The notes beneath the pieces are model-generated. The model saw only the letters and a program-made list of their open reading frames with translations, did no database searches and was not told the origin of the DNA. A program made the translations under genes and the position numbers. Shown one piece after another: positions 45,639 through 59,337 of a stretch of 64,000 bases of DNA (position 1 is its first letter; each line of letters starts with the position of its first letter). This DNA comes from Silene latifolia (lineage: Eukaryota > Streptophyta > Magnoliopsida > Caryophyllales > Caryophyllaceae), in NCBI RefSeq assembly GCF_048544455.1, contig NC_133530.1, positions 18,467,748 to 18,531,747 of the forward strand. The letters run 5' to 3'.

Positions 45639-48102
45639 AACCTCCCCACACTTAGCCCTTACTCGTCCTCGAGTAAGCTCATTAAATAAACTAAGACCCT
45701 TAATATAAAAGACTAGCTAAACTAATAATATCCGATGAGAGGCAATTAACGGGCCTTCTCCGTCCCTTCAACTCACACCAAAACACAATGAGGTATGCAT
45801 TCCGATGCAAGGCAAGTGGGGGCTTGCGGAAAATTTTGACACATCCATCATTTAAGCACAAGTCGACAAATAAGATGCATCTACAAAAATTCAAGCCGCT
45901 TACCTCATCTAAGCGGCCGTTTTGCTTTCAAAAACCGAACAAAGAGAGTCATTAGTAGAGGATGTCGTCTCAAGGTCTCACCAAGGTGTCTATTCCCTAG
46001 TTCTAGCTCATGTAACCAAAATTGACAACACGAGTTGCCTTAGAAACAAATTCTAGGCGGGAAAGGGGAAGTACTTCGCTATACTCCCAAGAATGACACG
46101 ACACACACAAGATTCGACTCCATATCAACCCTTTGACCAAAAGGAGACCAAAGACCGACTCTCACGGGTTTCACTAGTCACTCAAATGAAAGAACGGGGT
46201 GATTTTTTTGTGACAAAAAGTAACCAAAATCACTCTCCTAACTCGACTTGCGAAGCATGCCCGCAATCTAGTATGGTACTCCATCCAATATCCGCAAGAG
46301 AAATGTCAAAACGATGCACACATAAGAGACAATCGGGTAGTAATGGGGCTCGGGTTTGGTGAAAAGGGGTTGGTGCAAGCACCGTTTTAAGACATGTGAG
46401 GCTATCAGTTAAGTAGTCGTCACATCTAACCAATCCGCTAAACTCGACCAATGCAAATGAATTCCTCCACAAAAATTTGGCAAAGATTGCCACTTCCAAT
46501 CAATATTCATTTCATTCTTTTCAAAATAAGACTCAATTGCAATTCCATCAACCCTTTATTTGGCACAAAAATATACATTTTTTTCTTTTTGTTTTTCATT
46601 TCATTTTTCTCCTTTTCTATTTGTTTTTTCTTCTTCATTTTTTTTTCTTTTCCTTCACTTGTAACCTCCTCAACAATTGAAAAATTGACCAACCATCAAG
46701 CTTCATTTCAATTTTGTGACAATTCGGACCGTTCACCTCAATAAAAATCATATTTCCTTCCCAACTATACTCCTTAAAACAACCACAAAGACGAACTACT
46801 CAACAAAGGTGAGATGTTTATGGAATGTAGTTATTTTATTGGCAAATGAAATGACAAGGCTTAGGCACAAATTGGGTAAACAAAAGGGAAAGATGATCAA
46901 ATAGGTGAAAAATAAGCTTATTTGGCTATGAGAAGCTACTTTATTTGAACAAAATTGTCTCAATATGCACATCGACACTTCTACGGAATCAAGGAACGAG
47001 CTCCATACTTATGCGTTTTGACATGACATACCACATAAGGAGAACTACTCTCATAACCTAAACGGGGTCGGTTGGTGGACCGGCCATATGGAGGCTCTAT
47101 CCTCACATTTTAGTAGCTATGTCGAGCCTAGGTCGAGTCTCGGGCCTAATACGGTCTCACAAGGTGGTCGCAACTTGGTTGTTAAGCTAGACTTCCGGGT
47201 TTTTGCAAGCAAAAACCCTAACATGTGTCATCAAGAGGTACGAGCTATCAAGAGGGAAATGACACGGGCAAAACAAATTATCATCATTGACGACATATAC
47301 CCTCCACATTTAGACTCCTTATGCAACTATTTACATACGAGATGCAACGTGTATGAAATGCAACTAAACATATGAACAAACTACGTGAATGCAAGAGTGA
47401 ACACATATATTCATGTCTAATCTAAATGCATACAAGTTCTAGTCCTACCAACACACCAACAACACAATCATATCCAAAACGGTTCCCAAAGAGAACACCC
47501 ACATCACATATCCCATCCTCCTCCATGCATATATATACAAAAAAGAAAAGGAAGGATAAAGGAGAAATGATTGGAAGAATTTTACCAAGCGTCTTCTCCG
47601 ATGATTCATGTGTTGCCTATCAAAATGGTTAGGACAAATGCAATATATATAATATAAACAATGCAATATTTTTGAATTTTTTTGAAATTTTCAATTTTTA
47701 GGCATTTTTGTGATTTTCTCAAATTAACAAGCAAATATATATACAAATATAAACAATATGCACAAAGTGGATATTTCCTCCCCACACTTGAAATTTACAT
47801 TGTCCTCAATGGAACAAAGCATAGAGAGAGAATAGGAAAAATAAATAACATATTTTTGTGATTTTCAAATTTTTTCAAAATTAAGAACATGTTTTTGTAT
47901 TTTAGAAATATTCATTTTTTTTGGATTTTTGGATTTTTTGAAAGAAAGATGCAATAAAATAAATAACATGTTTTTGATGTTTTTCAATTTTTCAATTTTT
48001 TATGGTTTTTATATAATGAAATAAAATGCAAGTAAAGTATAAGTAAGTAAGGGAAGAGAATATATACAATTTAGTGGTTCTTGAGGGACTCCACCAAACC
48101 TC

Positions 48103-49214
48103 TTATGCAAAATTGTCTTGCTTGAATCTCCACATAGCGTGATCCATGTCACTCAAGGCACGGAGAAGACGGTCAAATGCTCTATCAAAACCTTCAACTC
48201 GAAACAAGGAGTGCCAAGCTATAGAAAACCGCACCCGACCTCTCTTCCAACGCTTCCTCCCATTCTTCCTCTTGCTCCTCTTGTATTGTTTCTAGGATCC
48301 TCTTGGTGTATAGGATCCTCAATTTCAATGTAGTGGCTAGAAGGAGAGAGAGACGGAATCTCATAAACCTCATAGAATGAGGAAGCATCCTCATGGTCAT
48401 CAAGACAAGGAGAGTGGTGAAGAATAAGAGGTGGAGGAGTCAACATCTCAACATTGAGGTTCATAATATCATCTTTTTTATCCAAATTCTCTTGACTCTT
48501 CAATTGAACCGAATCACTACCAAAGACGAGAGCTTCAATTTCTTCCAAGCTAGAGTCAAAACTACAAGGGTCGTAGTTTTTCTCATGGCTCCTCAACTCT
48601 CCCAAGATGGCAAGTTCGAATTCATCAACCTCCATTTCCCAACTTTTTCCTTCTTCCCCACACTTGTCATTGACAATCACTTCCTCTTCAAATATTTCGG
48701 TAGGAGGTGGTAGAAGGGAGTCTTCCTCATTATCATAAACATCCCAAATAGGGGCACCAAGCTTTTCATAACTTCCATCCCCACACTTATCATTTTGCAA
48801 TGAGTCTTCATAAGTGTCCCATTTGGGAGGGCCAAGTTCATCTTCCTCACAACTCTTGGTATACTCCATTCCACCTCCATTAAGAGCCATCTCCAAGGCA
48901 TCAACTTGAGCTTCCCAAGAATCATTTGAAGAGTCATCTAGCCAAGACCCAACATCAAGTAATGATTTTGGGGAGTTCAAATACAATTCAATTTCCTTCA
49001 TAATTTGAGGTTCAAACTCACTTTCCCTCAAACCATCTTCATTAAAATCTTCTTTCATATCAACATCCAAAACATCCACTATATAGCAAGAGTCACTCAT
49101 AGAGGAAAACTTCATGGACTTGTTGAATTCAAACTCAATCTTCTTATGCAAAAGCTTACACACTTGAAGGAGCGAGTTAGCAAGACAAACGGCACACCAA
49201 GGTGTGCAAAGCAA
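48103..49214 (-). pseudogene. Unknown acidic protein of the array element, copy 2 (frameshift)
   Basis: Identical in layout to copies 1 and 3 up to residue 310. Then CTCTCGGTATTG of the other copies is CTCTTGTATTG here (about 48280-48290), which deletes one base. The frame runs on to 48219, giving 331 residues, and the basic cluster and aromatic tail are lost. The changed bases are of the CGG type seen in other suspect positions, so this may be a sequence error rather than a mutation. Confidence 0.6.
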
Positions 49215-49263
49215 CTTAGACTTAGTCTAAACTAGAACAAAACAACTAATATCATGCCAATGC

Positions 49264-49281
49264 TCCCCGGCAACGGCGCCA
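49264..49281 (-). other. PBS of array unit 2
   Basis: Same perfect tRNA-Asp complement as in unit 1. Confidence 0.9.
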
Positions 49282-49284
49282 TTT

Positions 49285-51910
49285 TGATAGCGGGGTTTGT
49301 CGCACTCCCCCAATCAAACAATTTACTCAACTAATGTAGTAGGGTAGTCGAGGTCGAACCACAAGGAGCAAGGGTGATTACTAATTGTTTAAATTCTTAT
49401 GCTTAGCTAAGTCGGATAAAACAAGGATGAATGATTATCTAAAGGACTAAACTAAATAACAAGAAATAAATTAAACTAATTAAATATAGAATGATAAAGC
49501 AAGCTATTAAATATGATTTACTCAAATTAATTAAGGACCTAGGGCGCGACTAAACCACCGACAATCGTAATAAATCGAGAGTTCCTTCAACTAGTTGTCA
49601 AGGGGGAAGTGTATTGGGTGGAGACGCCTCTAATTCGCCCACCAACTCCCTCCCCGGCTCATGGTGGGACACTAGTGATACCAAATCAACTCCCTCCCGG
49701 GCTCATGACTCGATTTCCCCCGACTCAAGACTCAAGGCTCACCAAAGTGGGCCCACTCCGCTCACCTCTCATCAAGATCAAGGGCTTAAGCCCGCGATAA
49801 ACTCCCGGTCATCCCTACCCTTCTCCCGAAGGTGAACTTCAAACCGAAAAACAAAGGCACCCCACTTGGGTACTCCCTCCCGGGCTCAACCCAAGTCGGC
49901 ACACGACTAAGACAAGGTAAAGTGATCAATCCCAACCTAACCAACTCCCGTTGGTGGACAAGGGTCAAAACCGACAATTACTCCCAAATAGACACAACGA
50001 TTCAATTCCTTTGTTTAAACCCAACAACCCCTCCTCAACAACCAACTTAATGAACTCAATTAGATAAATTACTCATGTTAGGGTCTAATCGCACCCTAGT
50101 AAGGATACTACTCACTAATCATGGTTTTTAAGGCAAGACAATTAATAAAGATGGATTCTTTAATAATGAACATGATGTGAAAATGGGTTCTACAATTAAT
50201 CATGCAACAACCCAACAATTCTAAGAGGAAATGCTAATTTAACTAAGAAGAGCAAGGATTGAGACAAAAAGACTCAAACTTTAACAAAATCACCCAAAGG
50301 TTCAAGCTTTAGATGAAAAACAACAATGGTGGACATGAGTAAGATGGACAAGATAGAGACAATAACAATCTAACAATAAAAGAGAGGAATTCAAGCATAA
50401 ACAATTAACAAAACTTGAATGAAAGTAAAAGTAAACAAATGAAATTAAGGGAGAGAATTATACCAACTTAATTGCAAAGGTGGAAACTTGGATTGAAAGA
50501 ATGAAGAACTTGGATAAACAAGAGAACAATTGCACTAATATTGAGTAAAGATTACAAATTTGAGTAAAGAGAAAATTAATTGGAGATGTTTTTGTCTTAC
50601 AATATTGAGAGAAAAATAATGGAGGGACTAATTTCTAATCTAATTTCTAAGGTGGTGTTATGTGATTAGGTAGTGGGTGTGTCTTTATACTAGGAGTACT
50701 AATCTAATAATAATAATAACTAATAATAATATTAATAATCTAATAATAATAATATTAATAATTGTAATAATAATGGGGAAAGGATTACTCATCCTGCTCA
50801 ACACAAGAACGGAGAAACAAAAGGAGATTCTTAATCACAATTGTAACCGCAGCAAGGGTGCCTCCCGGTCCACCGGCCGCCGGGGTCATGACCGGTTGGG
50901 AGTCTTCTGGAAAATTGGTGAATAATTGATGGTTCTCCCAGCCGGTGGGGGTGTCGACGGTCGGTGACCCGGCTGGGGATGCAATTTGCTTGTTGCGAGT
51001 TGAGAGCGGTTGGCCGGCAGACGGGTCCCATTGGGAGTACCTTTGATGCATTTGTATCTAATTGACCCGGTTTTGATTCCGAGTTCAATATTGACGATTG
51101 TATGACTGAAGTGATGGGCCACAGTGCTGCTAGGTTATGGTGAAGAGGTGAGGTAGAGATGGAGGTGATAATGGCGGTGGACGAATTTAGGAGCCCCGAT
51201 GACGGATTTCGGTGCCGAATTCGAATTGGTGAATGAGAGTGGAGTTGGTGGTTGATGCGAGGTTGCGTTGTTGAATGGTGGTGATGGTGATTGATGAATG
51301 GCTCAATGGTGTTTGAGCTGCCATGGATGTCGTTTGCGGTGTGCATTGACGGAGGTTGGTGATGGTGACGATGGTGGAATTAATGGTGATGCAGGAGACT
51401 TGAAACGGAGCAGATGATGGAGGGTGAATTAATGAAGGTGATGTAAATGGTGGTGACGGGGGGTGATGATGGAGGCAGGGGACGGTTTTCATGGTGAAAT
51501 GAAAGGTAATTGATGGAGATGGGGATGTCGGGTAAATGGTGTTTGATGATGACGATGATGAAGGTGAAATGTTGAACGTCAAAGGTTGACTTTGATAAGT
51601 CAACGACTCATTGTTCCTTCACCCAATTACTTGGGCCGTCTTGCTCACCAATTTCCGTCTCATTGTTCCTCTAGCTCGAATCTCCTCTTTATTATTCCGC
51701 CTCACCTACGCATTAAATTAATATATTAATAAAATAATAGTAATAATACTAATATTATAATAACAATACGACTAATTATTAAATATGACTAAGCGGACTA
51801 CTTATTATAAATTAGTAAATAAATGAGCTATTTAGCAAACTAAGCACGCAAAATCGAGTCGTAATAAGATATAAATGCGGGGTAAAAAGTGACTAAAATA
51901 CTATTTATCA
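49285..51910 (-). repeat. Array LTR3 (2626 bp)
   Basis: Same ends as LTR1. The region 50860-51370 carries several small changes relative to LTR1 and LTR2. Confidence 0.9.
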
Positions 51911-54368
51911 AACCTCCCCACACTTAGCCCTTACTCGTCCTCGAGTAAGCTCATTAAATAAACTAAGACCCTTAATATAAAAGACTAGCTAAACTAATAA
52001 TATCCGATGAGAGGCAATTAACGGGCCTTCTCCGTCCCTTCAACTCACACCAAAACACAATGAGGTATGCATTCCGATGCAAGGCAAGTGGGGGCTTGCG
52101 GAAAATTTTGACACATCCATCATTTAAGCACAAGTCGACAAATAAGATGCATCTACAAAAATTCAAGCCGCTTACCTCATCTAAGCGGCCGTTTTGCTTT
52201 CAAAAACCGAACAAAGAGAGTCATTAGTAGAGGATGTCGTCTCAAGGTCTCACCAAGGTGTCTATTCCCTAGTTCTAGCTCATGTAACCAAAATTGACAA
52301 CACGAGTTGCCTTAGAAACAAATTCTAGGCGGGAAAGGGGAAGTACTTCGCTATACTCCCAAGAATGACACGACACACACAAGATTCGACTCCATATCAA
52401 CCCTTTGACCAAAAGGAGACCAAAGACCGACTCTCACGGGTTTCACTAGTCACTCAAATGAAAGAACGGGGTGATTTTTTTGTGACAAAAAGTAACCAAA
52501 ATCACTCTCCTAACTCGACTTGCGAAGCATGCCCGCAATCTAGTATGGTACTCCATCCAATATCCGCAAGAGAAATGTCAAAACGATGCACACATAAGAG
52601 ACAATCGGGTAGTAATGGGGCTCGGGTTTGGTGAAAAGGGGTTGGTGCAAGCACCGTTTTAAGACATGTGAGGCTATCAGTTAAGTAGTCGTCACATCTA
52701 ACCAATCCGCTAAACTCGACCAATGCAAATGAATTCCTCCACGTAAATTTGGCAAAGATTGCCACTTCCAATCAATATTCATTTCATTCTTTTCAAAATA
52801 AGACTCAATTGCAATTCCATCAACCCTTTATTTGGCACAAAAATATACATTTTTTTCTTTTTGTTTTTCATTTCATTTTTCTCCTTTTCTATTTGTTTTT
52901 CTTCTTCATTTTTTTTCTTTTCCTTCACTTGTAACCTCCTCAACAATTGAAAAATTGACCAACCATCAAGCTTCATTTCAATTTTGTGACAATTCGGACC
53001 GTTCACCTCAATAAAAATCATATTTCCTTCCCAACTATACTCCTTAAAACAACCACAAAGACGAACTACTCAACAAAGGTGAGATGTTTATGGAATGTAG
53101 TTATTTTATTGGCAAATGAAATGACAAGGCTTAGGCACAAATTGGGTAAACAAAAGGGAAAGATGATCAAATAGGTGAAAAATAAGCTTATTTGGCTATG
53201 AGAAGCTACTTTATTTGAACAAAATTGTCTCAATATGCACATCGACACTTCTACGGAATCAAGGAACGAGCTCCATACTTATGCGTTTTGACATGACATA
53301 CCACATAAGGAGAACTACTCTCATAACCTAAACGGGGTCGGTTGGTGGACCGGCCATATGGAGGCTCTATCCTCACATTTTAGTAGCTATGTCGAGCCTA
53401 GGTCGAGTCTCGGGCCTAATACGGTCTCACAAGGTGGTCGCAACTTGGTTGTTAAGCTAGACTTAGGGTTTTGCAAGCAAAACCCTAACATGTGTCATCA
53501 AGAGGTACGAGCTATCAAGAGGGAAATGACACGGGCAAAACAAATTATCATCATTGACGACATATACCCTCCACATTTAGACTCCTTATGCAACTATTTA
53601 CATACGAGATGCAACGTGTATGAAATGCAACTAAACATATGAACAAACTACGTGAATGCAAGAGTGAACACATATATTCATGTCTAATCTAAATGCATAC
53701 AAGTTCTAGTCCTACCAACACACCAACAACACAATCATATCCAAAACGGTTCCCAAAGAGAACACCCACATCACATATCCCATCCTCCTCCATGCATATA
53801 TATACAAAAAAGAAAAGGAAGGATAAAGGAGAAATGATTGGAAGAATTTTACCAAGCGTCTTCTCCGATGATTCATGTGTTGCCTATCAAAATGGTTAGG
53901 ACAAATGCAATATATATAATATAAACAATGCAATATTTTTGAATTTTTTTGAAATTTTCAATTTTTAGGCATTTTTGTGATTTTCTCAAATTAACAAGCA
54001 AATATATATACAAATATAAACAATATGCACAAAGTGGATATTTCCCTCCCCACACTTGAAATTTACATTGTCCTCAATGGAACAAAGCATAGAGAGAGAA
54101 TAGGAAAAATAAATAACATATTTTTGTGATTTTCAAATTTTTTCAAAATTAAGAACATGTTTTTGTATTTTAGAAATATTCATTTTTTTGGATTTTTGGA
54201 TTTTTGAAAGAAAGATGCAATAAAATAAATAACATGTTTTTGATGTTTTTCAATTTTTCAATTTTTTATGGTTTTTATATAATGAAATAAAATGCAAGTA
54301 AAGTATAAGTAAGTAAGGGAAGAGAATATATACAATTTAGTGGTTCTTGAGGGACTCCACCAAACCTC

Positions 54369-55481
54369 TTATGCAAAATTGTCTTGCTTGAATCTCCACA
54401 TAGCGTGATCCATGTCACTCAAGGCACGGAGAAGACGGTCAAATGCTCTATCAAAACCTTCAACTCGAAACAAGGAGTGCCAAGCTATAGAAAACCGCAC
54501 CCGACCTCTCTTCCAACGCTTCCTCCCATTCTTCCTCTTGCTCCTCTCGGTATTGTTTCTAGGATCCTCTTGGTGTATAGGATCCTCAATTTCAATGTAG
54601 TGGCTAGAAGGAGAGAGAGACGGAATCTCATAAACCTCATAGAATGAGGAAGCATCCTCATGGTCATCAAGACAAGGAGAGTGGTGAAGAATAAGAGGTG
54701 GAGGAGTCAACATCTCAACATTGAGGTTCATAATATCATCTTTTTTATCCAAATTCTCTTGACTCTTCAATTGAACCGAATCACTACCAAAGACGAGAGC
54801 TTCAATTTCTTCCAAGCTAGAGTCAAAACTACAAGGGTCGTAGTTTTTCTCATGGCTCCTCAACTCTCCCAAGATGGCAAGTTCGAATTCATCAACCTCC
54901 ATTTCCCAACTTTTTCCTTCTTCCCCACACTTGTCATTGACAATCACTTCCTCTTCAAATATTTCGGTAGGAGGTGGTAGAAGGGAGTCTTCCTCATTAT
55001 CATAAACATCCCAAATAGGGGCACCAAGCTTTTCATAACTTCCATCCCCACACTTATCATTTTGCAATGAGTCTTCATAAGTGTCCCATTTGGGAGGGCC
55101 AAGTTCATCTTCCTCACAACTCTTGGTATACTCCATTCCACCTCCATTAAGAGCCATCTCCAAGGCATCAACTTGAGCTTCCCAAGAATCATTTGAAGAG
55201 TCATCTAGCCAAGACCCAACATCAAGTAATGATTTTGGAAAGTTCAAATACAATTCAATTTCCTTCATAATTTGAGGTTCAAACTCACTTTCCCTCAAAC
55301 CATCTTCATTAAAATCTTCTTTCATAACAACATCCAAAACATCCACTATATAGCAAGAGTCACTCATAGAGGAAAACTTCATGGACTTGTTGAATTCAAA
55401 CTCAATCTTCTTATGCAAAAGCTTACACACTTGAAGGAGCGAGTTAGCAAGACAAACGGCACACCAAGGTGTGCAAAGCAA
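54369..55481 (-). CDS. Unknown acidic protein of the array element, copy 3
   Basis: 370 codons with the same internal repeat, basic cluster and tail as copy 1. It differs only by Asp52 to Val and Ser81 to Phe. Intact frames in two of three full units show recent duplication or constraint; sequence similarity alone cannot separate the two. Confidence 0.6.
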   Translation of the reverse strand: MLCTPWCAVCLANSLLQVCKLLHKKIEFEFNKSMKFSSMSDSCYIVDVLDVVMKEDFNEDGLRESEFEPQIMKEIELYLNFPKSLLDVGSWLDDSSNDSWEAQVDALEMALNGGGMEYTKSCEEDELGPPKWDTYEDSLQNDKCGDGSYEKLGAPIWDVYDNEEDSLLPPPTEIFEEEVIVNDKCGEEGKSWEMEVDEFELAILGELRSHEKNYDPCSFDSSLEEIEALVFGSDSVQLKSQENLDKKDDIMNLNVEMLTPPPLILHHSPCLDDHEDASSFYEVYEIPSLSPSSHYIEIEDPIHQEDPRNNTERSKRKNGRKRWKRGRVRFSIAWHSLFRVEGFDRAFDRLLRALSDMDHAMWRFKQDNFA

Positions 55482-55530
55482 CTTAGACTTAGTCTAAACT
55501 AGAACAAAACAACTAATATCATGCCAATGC

Positions 55531-55548
55531 TCCCTAAGAACGGCGCCA
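55531..55548 (-). other. Altered PBS of array unit 3
   Basis: The first nine bases TGGCGCCGT match tRNA-Asp, but the inner part reads CTTAGGGA instead of TGCCGGGGA. The change falls in a CCGG-rich motif. Confidence 0.75.
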
Positions 55549-55551
55549 TTT

Positions 55552-58170
55552 TGATAGCGGGGTTTGTCGCACTCCCCCAATCAAACAATTTACTCAACTA
55601 ATGTAGTAGGGTAGTCGAGGTCGAACCACAAGGAGCAAGGGTGATTACTAATTGTTTAAATTCTTATGCTTAGCTAAGTCGGATAAAACAAGGATGAATG
55701 ATTATCTAAAGGACTAAACTAAATAACAAGAAATAAATTAAACTAATTAAATATAGAATGATAAAGCAAGCTATTAAATATGATTTACTCAAATTAATTA
55801 AGGACCTAGGGCGCGACTAAACCACCGACAATCGTAATAAATCGAGAGTTCCTTCAACTAGTTGTCAAGGGGGAAGTGTATTGGGTGGAGACGCCTCTAA
55901 TTCGCCCACCAACTCCCTCCCGGGCTCATGGTGGGACACTAGTGATACCGAATCAACTCCCTCCCGGGCTCATGACTCGATTTCCCCCGACTCAAGACTC
56001 AAGGCTCACCAAAGTGGGCCCACTCCGCTCACCTCTCATCAAGATCAAGGGCTTAAGCCCGCGATAAACTCCCGGTCATCCCTACCCTTCTCCCGAAGGT
56101 GAACTTCAAACCGAAAAACAAAGGCACCCCACTTGGGTACTCCTCCGGGCTCAACCCAAGTCGGCACACGACTAAGACAAGGTAAAGTGATCAATCCCAA
56201 CCTAACCAACTCCCGTTGGTGGACAAGGGTCAAAACCGACAATTACTCCCAAATAGACACAACGATTCAATTCCTTTGTTTAAACCCAACAACCCCTCCT
56301 CAACAACCAACTTAATGAACTCAATTAGATAAATTACTCATGTTAGGGTCTAATCGCACCCTAGTAAGGATACTACTCACTAATCATGGTTTTTAAGGCA
56401 AGACAATTAATAAAGATGGATTCTTTAATAATGAACATGATGTGAAAATGGGTTCTACAATTAATCATGCAACAACCCAACAATTCTAAGAGGAAATGCT
56501 AATTTAACTAAGAAGAGCAAGGATTGAGACAAAAAGACTCAAACTTTAACAAAATCACCCAAAGGTTCAAGCTTTAGATGAAAAACAACAATGGTGGACA
56601 TGAGTAAGATGGACAAGATAGAGACAATAACAATCTAACAATAAAAGAGAGGAATTCAAGCATAAACAATTAACAAAACTTGAATGAAAGTAAAAGTAAA
56701 CAAATGAAATTAAGGGAGAGAATTATACCAACTTAATTGCAAAGGTGGAAACTTGGGTTGAAAGAATGAAGAACTTGGATAAACAAGAGAACAATTGCAC
56801 TAATATTGAGTAAAGATTACAAATTTGAGTAAAGAGAAAATTAATTGGAGATGTTTTTGTCTTACAATATTGAGAGAAAAATAATGGAGGGACTAATTTC
56901 TAATCTAATTTCTAAGGTGGTGTTATGTGATTAGGTAGTGGGTGTGTCTTTATACTAGGAGTACTAATCTAATAATAATAATAACTAATAATAATATTAA
57001 TAATCTAATAATAATAATATTAATAATTGTAATAATAATGGGGAAAGGATTACTCATCCTGCTCAACACAAGAACGGAGAAACAAAAGGAGATTCTTAAT
57101 CACAATTGAACATGACAAGGGTGCCCCGGTCCACCGGCCGGGGTCATGACCGGTTGGGAGTCTTCTGGAAAATTGGTGAATAATTGATGGTTCTCCCAGC
57201 CGGTGGGGGTGTCGACGGTCGGTGACCCTACTGGGATGCAATTTGCTTGTTGTTGCGAGTTGAGAGCGGTTGGCCGCAGACGGGTCCCTACTGGGAGTAC
57301 CTTTGATGCATTTGTATCTAATTGACCCGGTTTTGATTCCGAGTTCAATATTGACGATTGTATGATCAAGTGATGGGCGTTGGTCTGCTGCGGTTATGGT
57401 GAAGAGGTGAGGTAGAGATGGAGGTGATAATGGCGGTGGACGAATTTAGGAGCCCCGATGACGGATTTCGGTGCCGAATTCGAATTGGTGAATGAGAGTG
57501 GAGTTGGTGGTTGATGCGAGGTTGCGTTGTTGAATGGTGGTGATGGTGATTGATGAATGGCTCAATGGTGTTTGAGCTGCCATGGATGTCGTTTGCAGGT
57601 GCATTGACGGAGGTTGGTGATGACTGACGATGGTGGAATTAATGGTGATGCAGGAGACTTGAAACGGAGCAGATGATGGAGGGTGAATTAATGAAGGTGA
57701 TGTAAATGGTGGTGACGGGGGGTGATGATGGAGGTAGGGGACGGTTTTCATGGTGAAATGAAAGGTAATTGATGGAGATGGGGATGTCGGGTAAATGGTG
57801 TTTGATGATGACGATGATGAAGGTGAAATGTTGAACGTCAAAGGTTGACTTTGATAAGTCAACGACTCATTGTTCCTTCACTCAATTACTTAGACCCGTC
57901 TTGCTCACCAATTTCCGTCTCATTGTTCCTCTAGCTCGAATCTCCTCTTTATTATTCCGCCTCACCTACGCATTAAATTAATATATTAATAAAATAATAG
58001 TAATAATACTAATATTATAATAACAATACGACTAATTATTAAATATGACTAAGCGGACTACTTATTATAAATTAGTAAATAAATGAGCTATTTAGCAAAC
58101 TAAGCACGCAAAATCGAGTCGTAATAAGATATAAATGCGGGGTAAAAAGTGACTAAAATACTATTTATCA
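55552..58170 (-). repeat. Array LTR4 (2619 bp)
   Basis: Same ends as LTR1. It has small deletions in the GC-rich stretch (57108-57400) and near 56140. Confidence 0.9.
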
Positions 58171-59337
58171 AACCTCCCCACACTTAGCCCTTACTCGTCC
58201 TCGAGTAAGCTCATTAAATAAACTAAGACCCTTAATATAAAAGACTAGCTAAACTAATAATATCCGATGAGAGGCAATTAACGGGCCTTCTCCGTCCCTT
58301 CAACTCACACCAAAACACAATGAGGTATGCATTCCGATGCAAGGCAAGTGGGGGCTTGCGGAAAATTTTGACACATCCATCATTTAAGCACAAGTCGACA
58401 AATAAGATGCATCTACAAAAATTCAAGCCGCTTACCTCATCTAAGCGGCCGTTTTGCTTTCAAAAACCGAACAAAGAGAGTCATTAGTAGAGGATGTCGT
58501 CTCAAGGTCTCACCAAGGTGTCTATTCCCTAGTTCTAGCTCATGTAACCAAAATTGACAACACGAGTTGCCTTAGAAACAAATTCTAGGCGGGAAAGGGG
58601 AAGTACTTCGCTATACTCCCAAGAATGACACGACACACACAAGATTCGACTCCATATCAACCCTTTGACCAAAAGGAGACCAAAGACCGACTCTCACGGG
58701 TTTCACTAGTCACTCAAATGAAAGAACGGGTGATTTTTTTGTGACAAAAAGTAACCAAAATCACTCTCCTAACTCGACTTGCGAAGCATGCCCGCAATCT
58801 AGTATGGTACTCCATCCAATATCCGCAAGAGAAATGTCAAAACGATGCACACATAAGAGACAATCGGGTAGTAATGGGGCTCGGGTTTGGTGAAAAGGGG
58901 TTGGTGCAAGCACCGTTTTAAGACATGTGAGGCTATCAGTTAAGTAGTCGTCACATCTAACCAATCCGCTAAACTCGACCAATGCAAATGAATTCCTCCA
59001 CAAAAATTTGGCAAAGATTGCCACTTCCAATCAATATTCATTTCATTCTTTTCAAAATAAGACTCAATTGCAATTCCATCAACCCTTTATTTGGCACAAA
59101 AATATACATTTTTTTCTTTTTGTTTTTCATTTCATTTTTCTCCTTTTCTATTTGTTTTTTCTTCTTCATTTTTTTTTCTTTTCCTTCACTTGTAACCTCC
59201 TCAACAATTGAAAAATTGACCAACCATCAAGCTTCATTTCAATTTTGTGACAATTCGGACCGTTCACCTCAATAAAAATCATATTTCCTTCCCAACTATA
59301 CTCCTTAAAACAACCACAAAGACGAACTACTCAACAA
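58171..59337 (-). repeat. Array internal region 4, truncated
   Basis: Matches the first 1.17 kb of the other internal regions from the LTR side, then ends abruptly within CTCAACAA. The ORF, PBS and the last 5' LTR are absent. Sequence ACAA is shared at the junction with the stem-loop repeat that follows. Confidence 0.9.

Larger units (their letters stand above)
45639..49284 (-). repeat. Array internal region 2 (3646 bp)
   Basis: Almost identical to internal region 1, including the boundary purine tract and the PBS, but with a one-base deletion in the ORF. Confidence 0.85.
51911..55551 (-). repeat. Array internal region 3 (3641 bp)
   Basis: Same layout as internal region 1. A few length changes in homopolymers and one altered patch (about 53463-53485) distinguish it. 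Confidence 0.85.
36726..59337 (-). mobile_element. Tandem array of a non-autonomous Athila/Tat-type LTR retrotransposon
   Basis: Head-to-tail array with a period of about 6.28 kb. In plus-strand order: LTR1, internal 1, LTR2, internal 2, LTR3, internal 3, LTR4, truncated internal 4. Neighbouring units share one LTR. Each LTR runs from TGATAG to TTATCA and is bordered by a PBS on one side and a purine-rich AAGTGTGGGGAGG tract on the other, both in minus-strand polarity. No gag or pol motif is recognisable; the only long ORF is the 370-codon frame next to the PBS. Unequal recombination between LTRs is the likely origin. The right end is lost at 59337, so the last 5' LTR and target duplication are missing. 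Confidence 0.9.
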
